Shown: positions 23,200 through 38,338 of the stretch, piece by piece
Position numbering within the stretch: the stretch's first letter is position 1
Layout of the letters: the number at the start of each line of letters is the position of its first letter
Source of the DNA: Sciurus carolinensis
Taxonomy: Eukaryota; Chordata; Mammalia; Rodentia; Sciuridae
Assembly: GCF_902686445.1 (NCBI RefSeq)
Contig: NC_062225.1
Span: 93,174,581 to 93,238,580, forward strand
Length of the DNA: 64,000 nt
Direction of reading: 5' to 3'
The notes under the pieces: generated by a model
What the model saw: only the letters and a program-made list of their open reading frames with translations
What the model was told of the DNA's origin: nothing
Database searches by the model: none
Position numbers and translations under genes: made by a program

Positions 23200-26100
23200 G
23201 GTGACCCCATTGCCATTTATGATATACTCAGTGTGATGGTTGGGTGACCCAATTGCCATCCAGGAGACACTCAGTGTGATGGTCAGGTGACCCCATTGCC
23301 ATCCAGGAGACAATAAGTGTGATGGTCAGGTGACCCCATTGCCACCCAGGAGCCACTCAGTGTGATGGTCGGGTGACCCCATTGCCACACAGGAGACACT
23401 AAGTGTGATGGTCGGGTGACCCCATTGCCATCCAGGAGACACTCAGTGTGATGGTCGGGTGACCCCATTGCCATCCAGGAGACACTCAGTGTGATGGTCT
23501 GGTGACCGCATTGCCCACCAGGAGACACTCAGTGTGATGGTCGGTGACCCCATTAACACCCAGGAGACACTCAGTGTGATGGTCGGGTAACCCCATTGCT
23601 ACCCTGGAGACACTCCTTGTGATGGTCGGGTGAAACCATTGCCATCTATGAGACACTAAGTGTGATGGTCAGGTGACCCCATTGCCATCCAGGAGTCATT
23701 AAGTGTGATGGTCGGGTGATCCCATTGCCATCTATGAGACACTAAGTGTGATGGTCGGGTGACATATTGCCGTCTATGAGACACTAAATGTGATGGTCGG
23801 GTGACCCCATTGCCACCCAGGAGACACTCAGTGTGATGGTCCGGTGACCCCATTGCCACCCAGGAGACACTCAGTGTGAAGGTCGGGTGACCCCATTGCC
23901 ACCCAGGAGACACTCAGTGTGAAGGTCGGGTGACCCCATTGCCAGCCAGGAGATACTCAGTGTGATGGTCGGGTGACCCCATGGCCACCCAGGAGACACT
24001 CAGTGTGATGGTCGGGTGACCCCATTGCCATCTATGAGACACTAAGTGTGATGGTAGGGTGAACCCATTGCCATCTATCAGACACACAGTGTGATGGTCG
24101 GGTGACCCCACTGCCACCCAGGAGCCACTCAGTGTGATGGTCAGGTGACCCCAAGGCCATCTATGAGACACTCAGTGTGATGGTCGGGTGACCCCATTGC
24201 CATCAGGAGACACTAAGTGTGATGGTCAGGAGACCCTATTGCCATCCAGGAGACATTAAGTGTGATGATCGGGTGACCCCATTGCCATCTATGAGACACT
24301 AAGTGTGATGGTCAGGTGACCCCATTGCCATCCAGGAGTCATTAATTGTGATGGTCGGGTGACCCCATTGCCAACCAGGAGACACTCAGTGTTATGGTCG
24401 GGTGACCCCATTGCCATCCAGGAGACACTCAGTGTGATGGTCAGGTGACCCCATTGCCATCCAGGAGACACTCAGTGTGATGGTAGGGTGACCCCATTGC
24501 CACCCAGGAGACACTAAGTGTGATGGTCGGGTGACCCATTGCCACCCAGGAGACACTAAGTGTGATGGTCAGGTGAGCCCATTGCCATCCAGGAGACACT
24601 AAGTGTGATGGTCGCGTGACCCCATTGCCATCCAGGAGACACTCAGTGTGATGGTCGGGAGATCCCACTGCCACCCAGGAGCCACTCAGTGTGATGGTCA
24701 GGTGACCCCAAGGCCATGTATGAGACTCTCAGTGTGATGGTCGGGTGACCCCATTGCCATCCAGGAGACAATACGAGTGATGGTCGGGTGACCCCATTGC
24801 CATCTATGAGACACTAAGTGTGATGGTCAGGTGATCCCATTGCCATCCAGGAGACACTCGGGGTGATGGTCGGGTAACCCCATTGCCATCTAAGAGACAC
24901 TCAGTGTGATGGTCGAGTGACCCCATTGCCACCCAGGAGACACTAAGTGTGATGGTCGGGTGACCACATTGTCATCCAGGAGATAGTAAGTGTGATGGTC
25001 GGGTGACCCCATTGCCATCTATGATACACTCAGAGTGATGGTCGGGTGACCCCATTGCCATCCAGGAGACACTCAGTGTGATGGTCAGGTGACCCCATTG
25101 CCATCCAGGAGACACTCAGTGTGATGGTCGGGTGACCCCATTGCCATCTATGAGACACTCAGTGTCATGGTCGGGTGACCACATTGCCATCCAGGAGACA
25201 CTCAGTGTGATGGTCAGGTGACCCCATTGCCATCCAGGAGACAGTAAGTGTGATGGTCAGGTGACCCCATTGCCACCCAGGAGCCACTAAGTGTGATGGT
25301 CGGGTGACCCCATTGCCACCCAGGAGACACTCAGTGTGATGGTCGGGTGACCCCATTGCCATCCAGGAGACACTCAGAGTGATGGTCGGGTGAACCCATT
25401 GCCAACCAGGAGACACTCAGTGTGATGGTCGGTGACCCCATTAACACCCAGGAGACACTCAGAGTGATGGTCGGGTAATTCCATTGCCACCCAGGAGACA
25501 CTCAGTGTGATGGTCGTGTGACCCCATTGCCATCTATGAGACACTAAGTGTGATGGTCGGGTGACCCCATTGCCACCCAGGAGACACTCAGTGTGATGGT
25601 CGGGTGACCCCATTGCCATCCAGGAGACACTAACTGTGATGGTCCAGTGACCCCATTGCCATCTATGAGACACTCAGTGTCATGGTCGGGTGACCACATT
25701 GCCATCCAGGAGACACTAAGTGTGATGGTCGAGTGACCCCATTGACATCCAGGAAATACTCACTTTGTTGGACGTGTGACCCCATTGCCACCCAGGAGAC
25801 AATCAGTGTGATGGTTGGGTGACCCCATTGCCATCCAGGAGACACTCAGTTTGATGGTCGGGTGACCCCATTGCCATCTATGAGACACTAAGTGTGATGG
25901 TCGAGTGACCCCATTGCCATCTATGAGACCCTAAGTGTGATGGTCGGGTGACTCCATTGCCATCTATGAGACACTCAGTGTGATGGTCGGGTGACCCCAT
26001 TGCCACCCAGGAAACACTCAGTGTGACGGTCGGGTGACCCCATTGCCATCCAGGAGACACTCAGTGTGATGGTCGGGTGACCACATTGTCATCCAGGAGA

Positions 26101-29100
26101 TAGTAAGTGTGATGGTCGGGTGACCCCATTGCCATCTATGATACACTCAGAGTGATGGTCGGGTGACCCCATTGCCATCCAGGAGACACTCAGTGTGATG
26201 GTCAGGTGACCCCATTGCCATCCAGGAGACACTCAGTGTGATGGTCGGGTGACCCCATTGCCATCTATGAGACACTCAGTGTCATGGTCGGGTGACCACA
26301 TTGCCATCCAGGAGACACTCAGTGTGATGGTCAGGTGACCCCATTGCCATCCAGGAGACAGTAAGTGTGATGGTCAGGTGACCCCATTGCCACCCAGGAG
26401 CCACTAAGTGTGATGGTCGGGTGACCCCATTGCCACCCAGGAGACACTCAGTGTGATGGTCGGGTGACCCCATTGCCATCCAGGAGACACTCAGAGTGAT
26501 GGTCGGGTGAACCCATTGCCAACCAGGAGACACTCAGTGTGATGGTCGGTGACCCCATTAACACCCAGGAGACACTCAGAGTGATGGTCGGGTAATTCCA
26601 TTGCCACCCAGGAGACACTCAGTGTGATGGTCGTGTGACCCCATTGCCATCTATGAGACACTAAGTGTGATGGTCCGGTGACCCCATTGCCACCCAGGAG
26701 ACACTCAGTGTGATGGTCGGGTGACCCCATTGCCATCCAGGAGACACTAACTGTGATGGTCCAGTGACCCCATTGCCATCTATGAGACACTCAGTGTCAT
26801 GGTCGGGTGACCACATTGCCATCCAGGAGACACTAAGTGTGATGGTCGAGTGACCCCATTGACATCCAGGAAATACTCACTGTGTTGGACGTGTGACCCC
26901 ATTGCCACCCAGGAGACAATCAGTGTGATGGTTGGGTGACCCCATTGCCATCCAGGAGACACTCAGTTTGATGGTCGGGTGACCCCATTGCCATCTATGA
27001 GACACTAAGTGTGATGGTCGGGTGACCCCATTGCCATCTATGAGACCCTAAGTGTGATGGTCGGGTGACTCCATTGCCATCTATGAGACACTCACTGTGA
27101 TGGTCGGGTGACCCCATTGCCACCCAGGAGACACTCAGTGTGACGGTCGGGTGACCCCATTTCCATCCAGGAGATACTCAGTGTGATGGTCCAGTGACCC
27201 CATTGCCATCTATGAGACACTCAGTGTGATGGTCGGGTGACCCCATTGCCACCCAAAAGACACACAGTGTGATAGTCGGGTGACCCCATTGCCACCCAGG
27301 AGACACTCCGTGTGATTGTCGGGTGACCCCATTGCCATCCAGGAGACACTAAGTGTGATGGTCGGGTAATTGCATTGCCACCCAAGAGACACTCAGTGTG
27401 ATGGTCGGGTGACCCCACTGCCATCCATGAGACACTCCTTGTGATGGTCGGGTGACCCTATTGCCATCTATGAGACACTAAGTGTGATGGTCGGGTGACA
27501 CCATTGCCATCTATGAGACACTAAGTGTGATGGTCGGGTAACCCCATTGCCACACAGGAGAAACTCAGTGTGATGGTCGTGTGACCCCATTGCCATCCAG
27601 GAGACACTCAGTGTGATGGTCGGGTGACCCCATTGCCAAGCAGGAGACACTAAGTGTGATGGTCGGGTGACCCCATTGCCACCCAGGAGACAATCAGTGT
27701 GATGGTCGGGTGACCCCTTTGCCATCCAGGAGACACTCAGTGTGATGGTCAGGTGACCCCATTGCCATTAAGGAGACACTAAGTGTGATGGTGAGGTGAA
27801 CCCATTGCCATCCAGGAGACACTCAGTTTGATGGTCAGGTGACCCCATTGCCATCCAGGAGACACTAAGTGTGTTGGTCAGGTGACCCGATTGCCACCCA
27901 GGAGACACTCAGTGTTATGGTCATGTGACCCCATGCCATCCAGGAGACACTCAGTGTGATGGTCGGGTGACCCCATTGCCACCCAGGAGACACTCAGTGT
28001 GATGGTCGGGTGACCCCATTCCCATCCAGGAGACACTCAGTGTGATGGTCAGGTGACCCCATTGCCATCCAGGAGACACTCAGTGTGATGGTCGGGTGAC
28101 CCCATTGCCATTTATGATATACTCAGTGTGATGGTTGGGTGACCCAATTGCCATCCAGGAGACACTCAGTGTGATGGTCAGGTGACCCCATTGCCATCCA
28201 GGAGACAATAAGTGTGATGGTCAGGTGACCCCATTGCCACCCAGGAGCCACTCAGTGTGATGGTCGGGTGACCCCATTGCCACACAGGAGACACTAAGTA
28301 TGATGGTCGGGTGACCCCATTGCCATCCAGGAGACACTCAGTGTGATGGTCGGGTGACCCCATTGCCATCCAGGAGACACTCAGTGTGATGGTCTGGTGA
28401 CCGCATTGCCCACCAGGAGACACTCAGTGTGATGGTCGGTGACCCCATTAACACCCAGGAGACACTCAGTGTGATGGTCGGGTAACCCCATTGCTACCCT
28501 GGAGACACTCCTTGTGATGGTCGGGTGAAACCATTGCCATCTATGAGACACTAAGTGTGATGGTCAGGTGACCCCATTGCCATCCAGGAGTCATTAAGTG
28601 TGATGGTCGGGTGATCCCATTGCCATCTATGAGACACTAAGTGTGATGGTCGGGTGACATATTGCCGTCTATGAGACACTAAATGTGATGGTCGGGTGAC
28701 CCCATTGCCACCCAGGAGACACTCAGTGTGATGGTCCGGTGACCCCATTGCCATCCAGGAGACACTCAGTGTGAAGGTCGGGTGACCCCATTGCCACCCA
28801 GGAGACACTCAGTGTGAAGGTCGGGTGACCCCATTGCCAGCCAGGAGATACTCAGTGTGATGGTCGGGTGACCCCATGGCCACCCAGGAGACACTCAGTG
28901 TGATGGTCGGGTGACCCCATTGCCATCTATGAGACACTAAGTGTGATGGTAGGGTGAACCCATTGCCATCTATCAGACACACAGTGTGATGGTCGGGTGA
29001 CCCCACTGCCACCCAGGAGCCACTCAGTGTGATGGTCAGGTGACCCCAAGGCCATCTATGAGACACTCAGTGTGATGGTCGGGTGACCCCATTGCCATCA

Positions 29101-30940
29101 GGAGACACTAAGTGTGATGGTCAGGAGACCCTATTGCCATCCAGGAGACATTAAGTGTGATGATCGGGTGACCCCATTGCCATCTATGAGACACTAAGTG
29201 TGATGGTCAGGTGACCCCATTGCCATCCAGGAGTCATTAATTGTGATGGTCGGGTGACCCCATTGCCAACCAGGAGACACTCAGTGTTATGGTCGGGTGA
29301 CCCCATTGCCATCCAGGAGACACTCAGTGTGATGGTCAGGTGACTCCATTGCCATCCAGGAGACACTCAGTGTGATGGTAGGGTGACCCCATTGCCACCC
29401 AGGAGACACTAAGTGTGATGGTCGGGTGACCCATTGCCACCCAGGAGACACTAAGTGTGATGGTCAGGTGAGCCCATTGCCATCCAGGAGACACTAAGTG
29501 TGATGGTCGCGTGACCCCATTGCCATCCAGGAGACACTCAGTGTGATGGTCGGGTGATCCCACTGCCACCCAGGAGCCACTCAGTGTGATGGTCAGGTGA
29601 CCCCAAGGCCATGTATGAGACTCTCAGTGTGATGGTCGGGTGACCCCATTGCCATCCAGGAGACAATACGAGTGATGGTCGGGTGACCCCATTGCCATCT
29701 ATGAGACACTAAGTGTGATGGTCAGGTGATCCCATTGCCATCCAGGAGACACTCGGGGTGATGGTCGGGTAACCCCATTGCCATCTAAGAGACACTCAGT
29801 GTGATGGTCGAGTGACCCCATTGCCACCCAGGAGACACTAAGTGTGATGGTCGGGTGACCACATTGTCATCCAGGAGATAGTAAGTGTGATGGTCGGGTG
29901 ACCCCATTGCCATCTATGATACACTCAGAGTGATGGTCGGGTGACCCCATTGCCATCCAGGAGACACTCAGTGTGATGGTCAGGTGACCCCATTGCCATC
30001 CAGGAGACACTCAGTGTGATGGTCGGGTGACCCCATTGCCATCTATGAGACACTCAGTGTCATGGTCGGGTGACCACATTGCCATCCAGGAGACACTCAG
30101 TGTGATGGTCAGGTGACCCCATTGCCATCCAGGAGACAGTAAGTGTGATGGTCAGGTGACCCCATTGCCACCCAGGAGCCACTAAGTGTGATGGTCGGGT
30201 GACCCCATTGCCAAACAGGAGACACTCAGTGTGATGGTCGGGTGACCCCATTGCCATCCAGGAGACACTCAGAGTGATGGTCGGGTGAACCCATTGCCAA
30301 CCAGGAGACACTCAGTGTGATGGTCGGTGACCCCATTAACACCCAGGAGACACTCAGAGTGATGGTCGGGTAATTCCATTGCCACCCAGGAGACACTCAG
30401 TGTGATGGTCGGGTGACCCCATTGCCATCTATGAGACACTAAGTGTGATGGTCGGGTGACCCCATTGCCACCCAGGAGACACTCAGTGTGATGGTCGGGT
30501 GACCCCATTGCCATCCAGGAGACACTAACTGTGATGGTCCAGTGACCCCATTGCCATCTATGAGACACTCAGTGTCATGGTCGGGTGACCACATTGCCAT
30601 CCAGGAGACACTAAGTGTGATGGTCGAGTGACCCCATTGACATCCAGGAAATACTCACTTTGTTGGACGTGTGACCCCATTGCCACCCAGGAGACAATCA
30701 GTGTGATGGTTGGGTGACCCCATTGCCATCCAGGAGACACTCAGTTTGATGGTCGGGTGACCCCATTGCCATCTATGAGACACTAAGTGTGATGGTCGAG
30801 TGACCCCATTGCCATCTATGAGACCCTAAGTGTGATGGTCGGGTGACTCCATTGCCATCTATGAGACACTCAGTGTGATGGTCGGGTGACCCCATTGCCA
30901 CCCAGGAAACACTCAGTGTGACGGTCGGGTGACCCCATTT
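23200..30940 (+). repeat. 2.8-kb block duplicated 4,895 bp apart
   Basis: About 23,200-26,045 recurs at about 28,095-30,940 with a constant 4,895-bp offset. Very rare variants are matched in order, for example ccatttatgatatactcag (23,213 and 28,108), gacatattgccgtctatgag, catggccacccagg and gacaatacgagtgatgg. Only scattered substitutions separate the copies, so the event is recent on the scale of the array. Confidence 0.85.
24960..27185 (+). repeat. 1,117-bp (26-unit) tandem duplication
   Basis: About 24,960-26,076 and about 26,077-27,185 are head-to-tail copies. Both begin at the marker ccacattgtcatccaggaga (24,965 and 26,082) and share cattaacacccaggagac and ggtaattccattgccaccc. The offset is a steady 1,117 bp, which is 26 units less one base. 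The duplicated stretch overlaps the 4,895-bp-spaced block, but the right-hand partner of that block does not carry the extra copy. The tandem step therefore probably came later. Confidence 0.82.
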
Positions 30941-33900
30941 CCATCCAGGAGACACTCAGTGTGAAGGTCTGGTGACCCCATTGCCACCCAGGAGACACTC
31001 AGTGTGATGGTCGGGTGACCCCATTGCCATCCAGGAGACACTAACTGTGATGGTCCAGTGACCCCATTGCCATCTATGAGACACTCAGTGTGATGGTCGG
31101 GTGACCCCATTGCCACCCAAAAGACACTCAGTGTGATAGTCGGGTGACCCCATTGCCACCCAGGAGACACTCAGTGTGATGGTCGGGTGACCCCATTGCC
31201 ACCCAGGAGACACTAAGTTTGATGGTCGGGTGACCACATTGCCATCCAGGAGACACTAAGTGTGATACTCGAGTGAACCCATTGACATCCAAGAAATACT
31301 CAGTGTGATAGTCGGTGACCTCATTGCCACCCAGGAGACAATCAGTGTGATGGTTGGGTGACCCCATTGCCATACAGGAGACACTCAGTGTGATGGTCGG
31401 GTGACCCCATTGCCACCCAGGAGACACTCAGTGTGATGGTCGGGTGACCCCATTGCCATCCAGGAGACACTAAGTATGATGGTCGGGTAATAGCATTGCC
31501 ACCCAGGAGACACTCAGTGTGATGGTCGGGTGACCCCATTGCCATCCATGAGACACTCATTGTGATGGTCCGGTGACCCCATTGCCATCCATGAGACACT
31601 CATTGTGATGGTCGGGTGACCACATTGCCATCGATGAGACACTAAGTGTGATGGTTGGGTAACCCCATTGCCACCCAGGAGACACTCAGTGTGATGCTCA
31701 GTGACCCCATTGCCACCAAGGAGACACTCAGTGTGATGGTCGGGTAATCCATTGCCACCCAGGAGACACGAAGTGTGATGGTCGGGTGACCCCATTGCCA
31801 TCCAGGAGACACTAAGTGTGATGGTAGGGGGACCTCATTGCCACCCAGGAGAAACTCAGTGTGATGGTCGGGTGACCCCATTGCCACCCAGGAGACACTC
31901 AGTGTGATGGTCAGGTGACCACATTGCCACCCAGGAGACACTCAGTGTGATGCTCAGGTGACCCCATTGCCACCAAGGAGACACTCAGTGTGATGGTCGG
32001 GTAATTCCATTGCCACCCAGGAGACACGAAGTGTGATGGTCGGGTGACCCCATTGCCATCCAGGAGACACTCAGTGTGATGGTCGGGTAACCCCATTGCT
32101 ACCCAGGAGACACTCAGTGTGATGGTCTGGTGAATCCATTGCCATCTATGAGACACTAAGTGTGATGGTCAGGTGACCCCATTGCCATCCAGGAGTCATT
32201 AAGTGTGATGGTCGGGTGCTCCCATTGCCATCTATGAGACACTAAGTGTGATGGTCGGGTGACATATTGCCGTCTATGAGACACTAAATGTGATGGTCGG
32301 GTGATCCCATTGCCACCCAGGAGACACTCAGTTTGATTGTCCGGTGACCCCATTGCCATCCAGGAGACTCTCAGTGTGAAGGTCGGGTGACCCCATTGCC
32401 AGCCAGGAGATACTCAGTGTGATGGTCGGGTGACCCCATGGCCACCTAGGAGACACTCAGTGTGATGGTCAGGTGACCCCATTGCCATCTATGAGACACT
32501 AAGTGTGATGTAGCGTGAACCCATTGCCATCCAGGAGTCATTAATTGTGATGGTCGGGTGACCCCATTGCCAACCAGGAGACACTCAGTGTGATGGTCGG
32601 GTGACCCCATTGCCATCCAGGAGACACTCAGTGTGATGTTCAGGTGACCCCATTGCCATCCAGGAGACACTCAGTGTGATGGTCGGGTGACCCCATTGCC
32701 ATCAAAGATACACTCAGTGTGATTGTCGGGTGACCCCATTGCCATACAGGAGACACTCAGTGTGACGGTCAGGTGACCCCATTGCCAACCAGGAGACACT
32801 AAGTGTAATGGTCAGGTGACCCGATTGCCACCCACGATACACTCAGTGTTATGGTCAGGTAACCCCATTGCCATCCAGGAGACACTACGTGTGATGGTCG
32901 GGTGACCCCATTGACACCCAGGAGACACTCAGTGTGATGGTCGGGTGACCCCATTGCCATCCAGGAGACACTCAGTGTGATGGTCAGGTGACCCCATTGC
33001 CATCCAGGAGACACTCAGTGTGATGGTCGGGTGACCCCATTGCCATCTATGATACACTCAGTGTGATGGTTGGGTGACCCAATTGCCATCCAGGAGACAC
33101 TCAGTGTGATGGTCAGGTGACCCCATTTCCATCCAGGAGACAATAAGTGTGATGGTCTGGTGACCCCATTGCCACCCAGGAGCCACTCAGTGTGATGGTC
33201 GGGTGACCCAATTGCCACCCAGGAGACACTCAGTGTGATGGTCGGGTGACACCATTGCCACCCAGGAGACACTCAGTGTGATGGTCGTGTGAACCTATTG
33301 CCATCCAGGAGACACTCAGTGTGATGGTCGGGTGACCCCATTGCCACCCAGGAGACACTAAGTGTGATGGTCGGGTGACCCCATTGCCACCCAGGAGACA
33401 CTAAGTGTGATGGTCAGGTGAGCCCATTGCCATCCAGGAGACACTAAGTGTGATGGTCAGGTGACCCCATTGCCATCCAGGAGTCATTAAGTGTGATGGT
33501 CGTGTGATCCCATTACCATCTCTGAGACACTAAGTGTGATGGTCGGGTGACCCATTGCCGTCTATGAGACACTAAGTGTGATGGTCGGGTGACCCCATTG
33601 CCACCCAGGAGACACTCAGTGTGATGGTCCGGTGACCCCATTGCCATCCAGGAGACACTCAGTGTGATGGTCGGGTGACCCCATTGCCACCCAGGAAATA
33701 CTCAGTGTGATGGTCGGGTGACCCCATTGCCACCCAGGAGACAATCACTGTGATGGTTGGGTGACCCCATTGCCACCCAGGAGACACTCAGTGTGATGGT
33801 CGGGTGACCCCATTGCCATCTATGAGACACTAAGTGTGATGGTCGGGTGACCCCATTGCCATCTATGAGACACTAAGTGTGATGGTCGGGTGACTCCATT

Positions 33901-34878
33901 GTCATCTATGAGACACTAAGAGTGATTGTCGGGTGACCCCATTGCCACCCAGGAGACACTAAGTGTGATGGTCGGGTGACCCCATTTCCATCCAGGAGAC
34001 ACTCAGTGTGAAGGTCGGGTGACCCCATTGACACCCAGGAGACACTCAGTGTGATGGTCGGGTGACCCCATTGCCATACAGGAGACACTAACTGTGATGG
34101 TCCAGTGACCCCATTGCCATCTATGAGACACTCAGTGTGATGGTCGGGTGACCCCATTGCCACCCAAAACACTCAGTGTGATAGTCGGGTGACCCCATTG
34201 CCATCTATGAGAAACTAAGTGTGATGGTCAGGTGACCACATTGCCATCTATGAGACACTAAGTGTGATGGTCAGGAGACCCTATTGCCATCCAGGAGACA
34301 TTAAGTGTGATGATCGGGTGACCCCATTGCCATCTATGAGACACTAAGTGTGATGGTCAGGTGACCCCATTGCCATCCAGGAGTCATTAATTGTGATGGT
34401 CGGGTGACCCCATTGCCAACCAGGAGACACTCAGTGTGATGGTCAGGTGACCCCAATGCCATCTATGAGACACTCAGTGTGATGGTCGGGTGACCCCATT
34501 GCCATGCAGGAGACACTCAGTGTGATGGTCGGGTGACCCTATTGCCACCCTGGGGACACTAAGTGTGATGGTCGGGTGACTCCATTGCCATCTATGAGAC
34601 ACTAAGTGTGATGGTCGGGTGACCCCATTGCCACCCAGGAGACACTAAGTGTGATGGTCGGGTGACCCCATTTCCATCTATGAGACACTAGATGTGATTG
34701 TCGGGTGACCCCATTGCCATCTATGAGACACTAAGTGTGATGGTCGGGTGACCCCATTGCCACCTATGAGACACTAAGTGTGATGGTCGGGTGACCCCAT
34801 TGCCACCCAGGAGACACTCAGTGTGATGGTCGAGTGACCCCATTGACATCCAGGAAATACTCAGTGTGATGGTCGGTT

Positions 34879-35078
34879 NNNNNNNNNNNNNNNNNNNNNN
34901 NNNNNNNNNNNNNNNNNNNNNNNNNNNNNNNNNNNNNNNNNNNNNNNNNNNNNNNNNNNNNNNNNNNNNNNNNNNNNNNNNNNNNNNNNNNNNNNNNNNN
35001 NNNNNNNNNNNNNNNNNNNNNNNNNNNNNNNNNNNNNNNNNNNNNNNNNNNNNNNNNNNNNNNNNNNNNNNNNNNNNN
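34879..35078. other. Assembly gap (200 N) inside the array
   Basis: 200 undetermined bases with unit sequence on both sides. The true length of the missing DNA is unknown. Open frames crossing the gap are meaningless. Confidence 0.99.
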
Positions 35079-36539
35079 TGTGATGGTCAGGTGACCCCAT
35101 TTCCATTTAGGAGACACTAAGGGTGATGGTGAGGTGACCCCATTGCCATCCAGGAGACACTAAGTGTGATGGTAGGGGGACCTCATTGCCAACCAGGAGA
35201 AACTCAGTGTGATGGTCGGGTGACCCCATTGCCATCTAGGAGATAATAAGTGTGATGGTCGGGTGACCCCATTGCCATCTATGAGACACTAAGTGTGATG
35301 GTCGGGTTATCCCATTGCCATCCAGGAGACACTCAGTGTGATGGTCGGGTAACCCCATTGCCACCCAGGAGACACTCAGTGTGATGGTCGGGTGAAACCA
35401 TTGCCATCTATGAGACACTAAGTGTGATGGTCAGGTGACCCCATTGCCATCCAGGAGACACTAAGTGTGATGGTAGAGGGACCTCATTGCCACCCAGGAG
35501 AAACTCAGTGTGATGGTTGGGTGACCCCATTGCCACCCAGGAGACACTCAGTGTGATGATCAGGTGACCACATTGCCACCCAGGAGACACTCAGTGTGAT
35601 GCTCAGGTGACCCCATTGCCCCCAAGGAGACACTCAGTGTGATGGTCGGGTAATTCCATTGCCACCCAGGAGACACGAAGTGTGATGGTCGGGTGACCCC
35701 ATTGCCATCCAGGAGACAATAAGTGTGATGGTCGGGTGACCCCATTGCCATCTATGAGACACTAAGTGTGATGGTCAGGTTATCCCATTGCCATCCAGGA
35801 GACACTCAGTGTGATGGTCGGGTAACCCCATTGCCACCCAGGAGACACTCAGTGTGATGGTCGGGTGAAACCATTGCCATCTATGAGACACTAAGTGTGA
35901 TGGTCAGGTGACCCCATTGCCATCCAGGAGTCATTAAGTGTGATGGTCGGGTGACCCCATTGCCACCCAGGAGACACTCAGTGTGATGGTCAGGTGACCC
36001 CATGTCATCCAGGAGATAGTAAATGTGATGGTCGGGTGACCCCATTGCCACCCAGGAGACACTCAGTGTGATGGTCAGGTGACCCCAATGCCATCTATGA
36101 GACACTCAGTGTGATGGTCGGGTGACCCCATTGCCATCCAGGAGACACTCAGTGTGATGGTCGGGTGACCCTATTGCCACCCAGGGGACACTAAGTGTGA
36201 TGGTCGGGTGACTCCATTGCCACCCAGGAGACACTCAGTGTGATGGTCGGGTGACCCCATTGCCATCAGGAGACACTCAGAGTGATGGTCGGGTAATTCC
36301 ATTGCCACCCTGTAGACACTAAATGTGATGGTCAGGTGACCCCATTGCCACCCAGGAGACACTAAGTGTGATGGTCGGGTGACCACATTGCCATCCATGA
36401 GACACTAAGTGTGATGGCCGAGTGACCCCATTGACTTCCAGGAAGTACTCAGTGTGATGGTCGGGTGACCCCATTGCCACCCAGGAGACAATCAGTGTGA
36501 TGGTTGGGTGACCCCATTGCCATACAGGAGACACTCAGT

Positions 36540-38338
36540 GTGATGGTCGGGTGACCCCATTGCCATCTAAGAGACACTAAGTGTGATGGTCGGGTGACTC
36601 CATTGTCATCTATGAGACACTAAGTGTGATGGTCGGGTGACCCCATTGCCACCCAGGAGACACTCAGTGTGATGGTCGGGTGACCCCATTTCCATCCAGG
36701 AGACACTCAGTGTGAAGGTCGGGTGACCCCATTGCCACCCAGGAGACACTCAGTGTGATGGTCGGGTGACCCCATGGCCATCCAGGAGACACTCAGTGTG
36801 ATGGTCGGGTGACCCCATCGCCACCCAGGAGTCCCTAAGTGTGATGGTCGGGTGACCCCATTGCCGCCCAGGAGACAATCAGTGTGATGGTCGGGTGACC
36901 CCATTGCCATCCAGGAGACACTCAGTGTGATGGTCCGGTGACCCCATTGCCATTAAGGAGACACTAAGTGTGATGGTGAGGTGACCCCATTGCCATCCAG
37001 GAGACACTCAGTGTGATGGTCGGGTGACCCCATTGCCACCCAGGAGACACTCAGTGTGCTGGTCGGGTGACCCATTGTCATCTATGAGACACTAAGTGTG
37101 ATGGTAGGGTGAACCCATTGCCATCCATCAGACACTCAGTGTGATGGTCGGGTGACCCCATTGCCATCTTTGAGACATTAAGTGTGATGGTCGAGTGACC
37201 CCATTGCCATCAGGAGACACTAAGTGTGATGGTCAGGTGACCCTATTGCCATCCAGGAGACATTAAGTGTGATGGTCGGGTGACCCCATTGCCATCTATG
37301 AGACATTAAGTGTGATGGTCGGGTGACCCCTTTGCCATTAAGGAGACACTAAGTGTGATGGTCGGGTGACCCATTGTCATCTATGAGACAGTAAGTGTGA
37401 TGGTAGCGTGAACCCATTGCCATCCATCAGACACTCAGTGTGATGGTCGGATGACCCCATTGCCATCTTTGAGACATTAAGTGTGATGGTCGAGTGACCC
37501 CATTGCCATCAGGAGATACTAAGTGTGATGGTCAGGTGACCCTATTGCCATCCAGAGGACATTAAGTGTGATGGTCGGGTGACCCCATTGCCATCTATGA
37601 GACACTAAGTGTGATGGTCGGGTGACTCCATTGTCATCTATGAGACACTAAGTGTGATGGTCGGGTGACCCCATTGCCACCCAGGAGACACTCAGTGTGA
37701 TGGTCGGGTGACCCCATTTCCATCCAGGAGACACTCAGTGTGAAGGTCGGGTGACCCCATTGCCACCCAGGAGACACTCAGTGTGATGGTCGGGTGACCC
37801 CATTGCCATCCAGGAGACACTCAGTGTGATGGTCGGGTGACCCCATCGCCACCCAGGAGTCCCTAAGTGTGATGGTCGGGTGACCCCATTGCCGCCCAGG
37901 AGACAATCAGTGTGTTGGTCGGGTGACCCCATTGCCATCCAGGAGACACTCAGTGTGATGGTCCGGTGACCCCATTGCCATTAAGGAGACACTAAGTGTG
38001 ATGGTGAGGTGACCCCATTGCCATCCAGGAGACACTCAGTGTGATGGTCGGGTGACCCCATTGCCACCCAGGAGACACTCAGTGTGCTGGTCGGGTGACC
38101 CATTGTCATCTATGAGACACTAAGTGTGATGGTAGGGTGAACCCATTGCCATCCATCAGACACTCAGTGTGATGGTCGGGTGACCCCATTGCCATCTTTG
38201 AGACATTAAGTGTGATGGTCGAGTGACCCCATTGCCATCAGGAGACACTAAGTGTGATGGTCAGGTGACCCTATTGCCATCCAGGAGACATTAAGTGTGA
38301 TGGTCGGGTGACCCCATTGCCATCTATGAGACACTAAG
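36540..38338 (+). repeat. 1,028-bp (24-unit) tandem duplication
   Basis: About 36,540-37,310 and about 37,568-38,338 match at a constant 1,028-bp offset. Shared private variants include catcgccacccaggagtccc, ccgcccaggagac, gtgtgctggtcgggtgaccc and ccatctttgagac. A further related stretch carrying the tagcgtgaac and atctttgagac variants appears at about 39,080-39,290, so the local block has been reused more than once. Confidence 0.8.
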
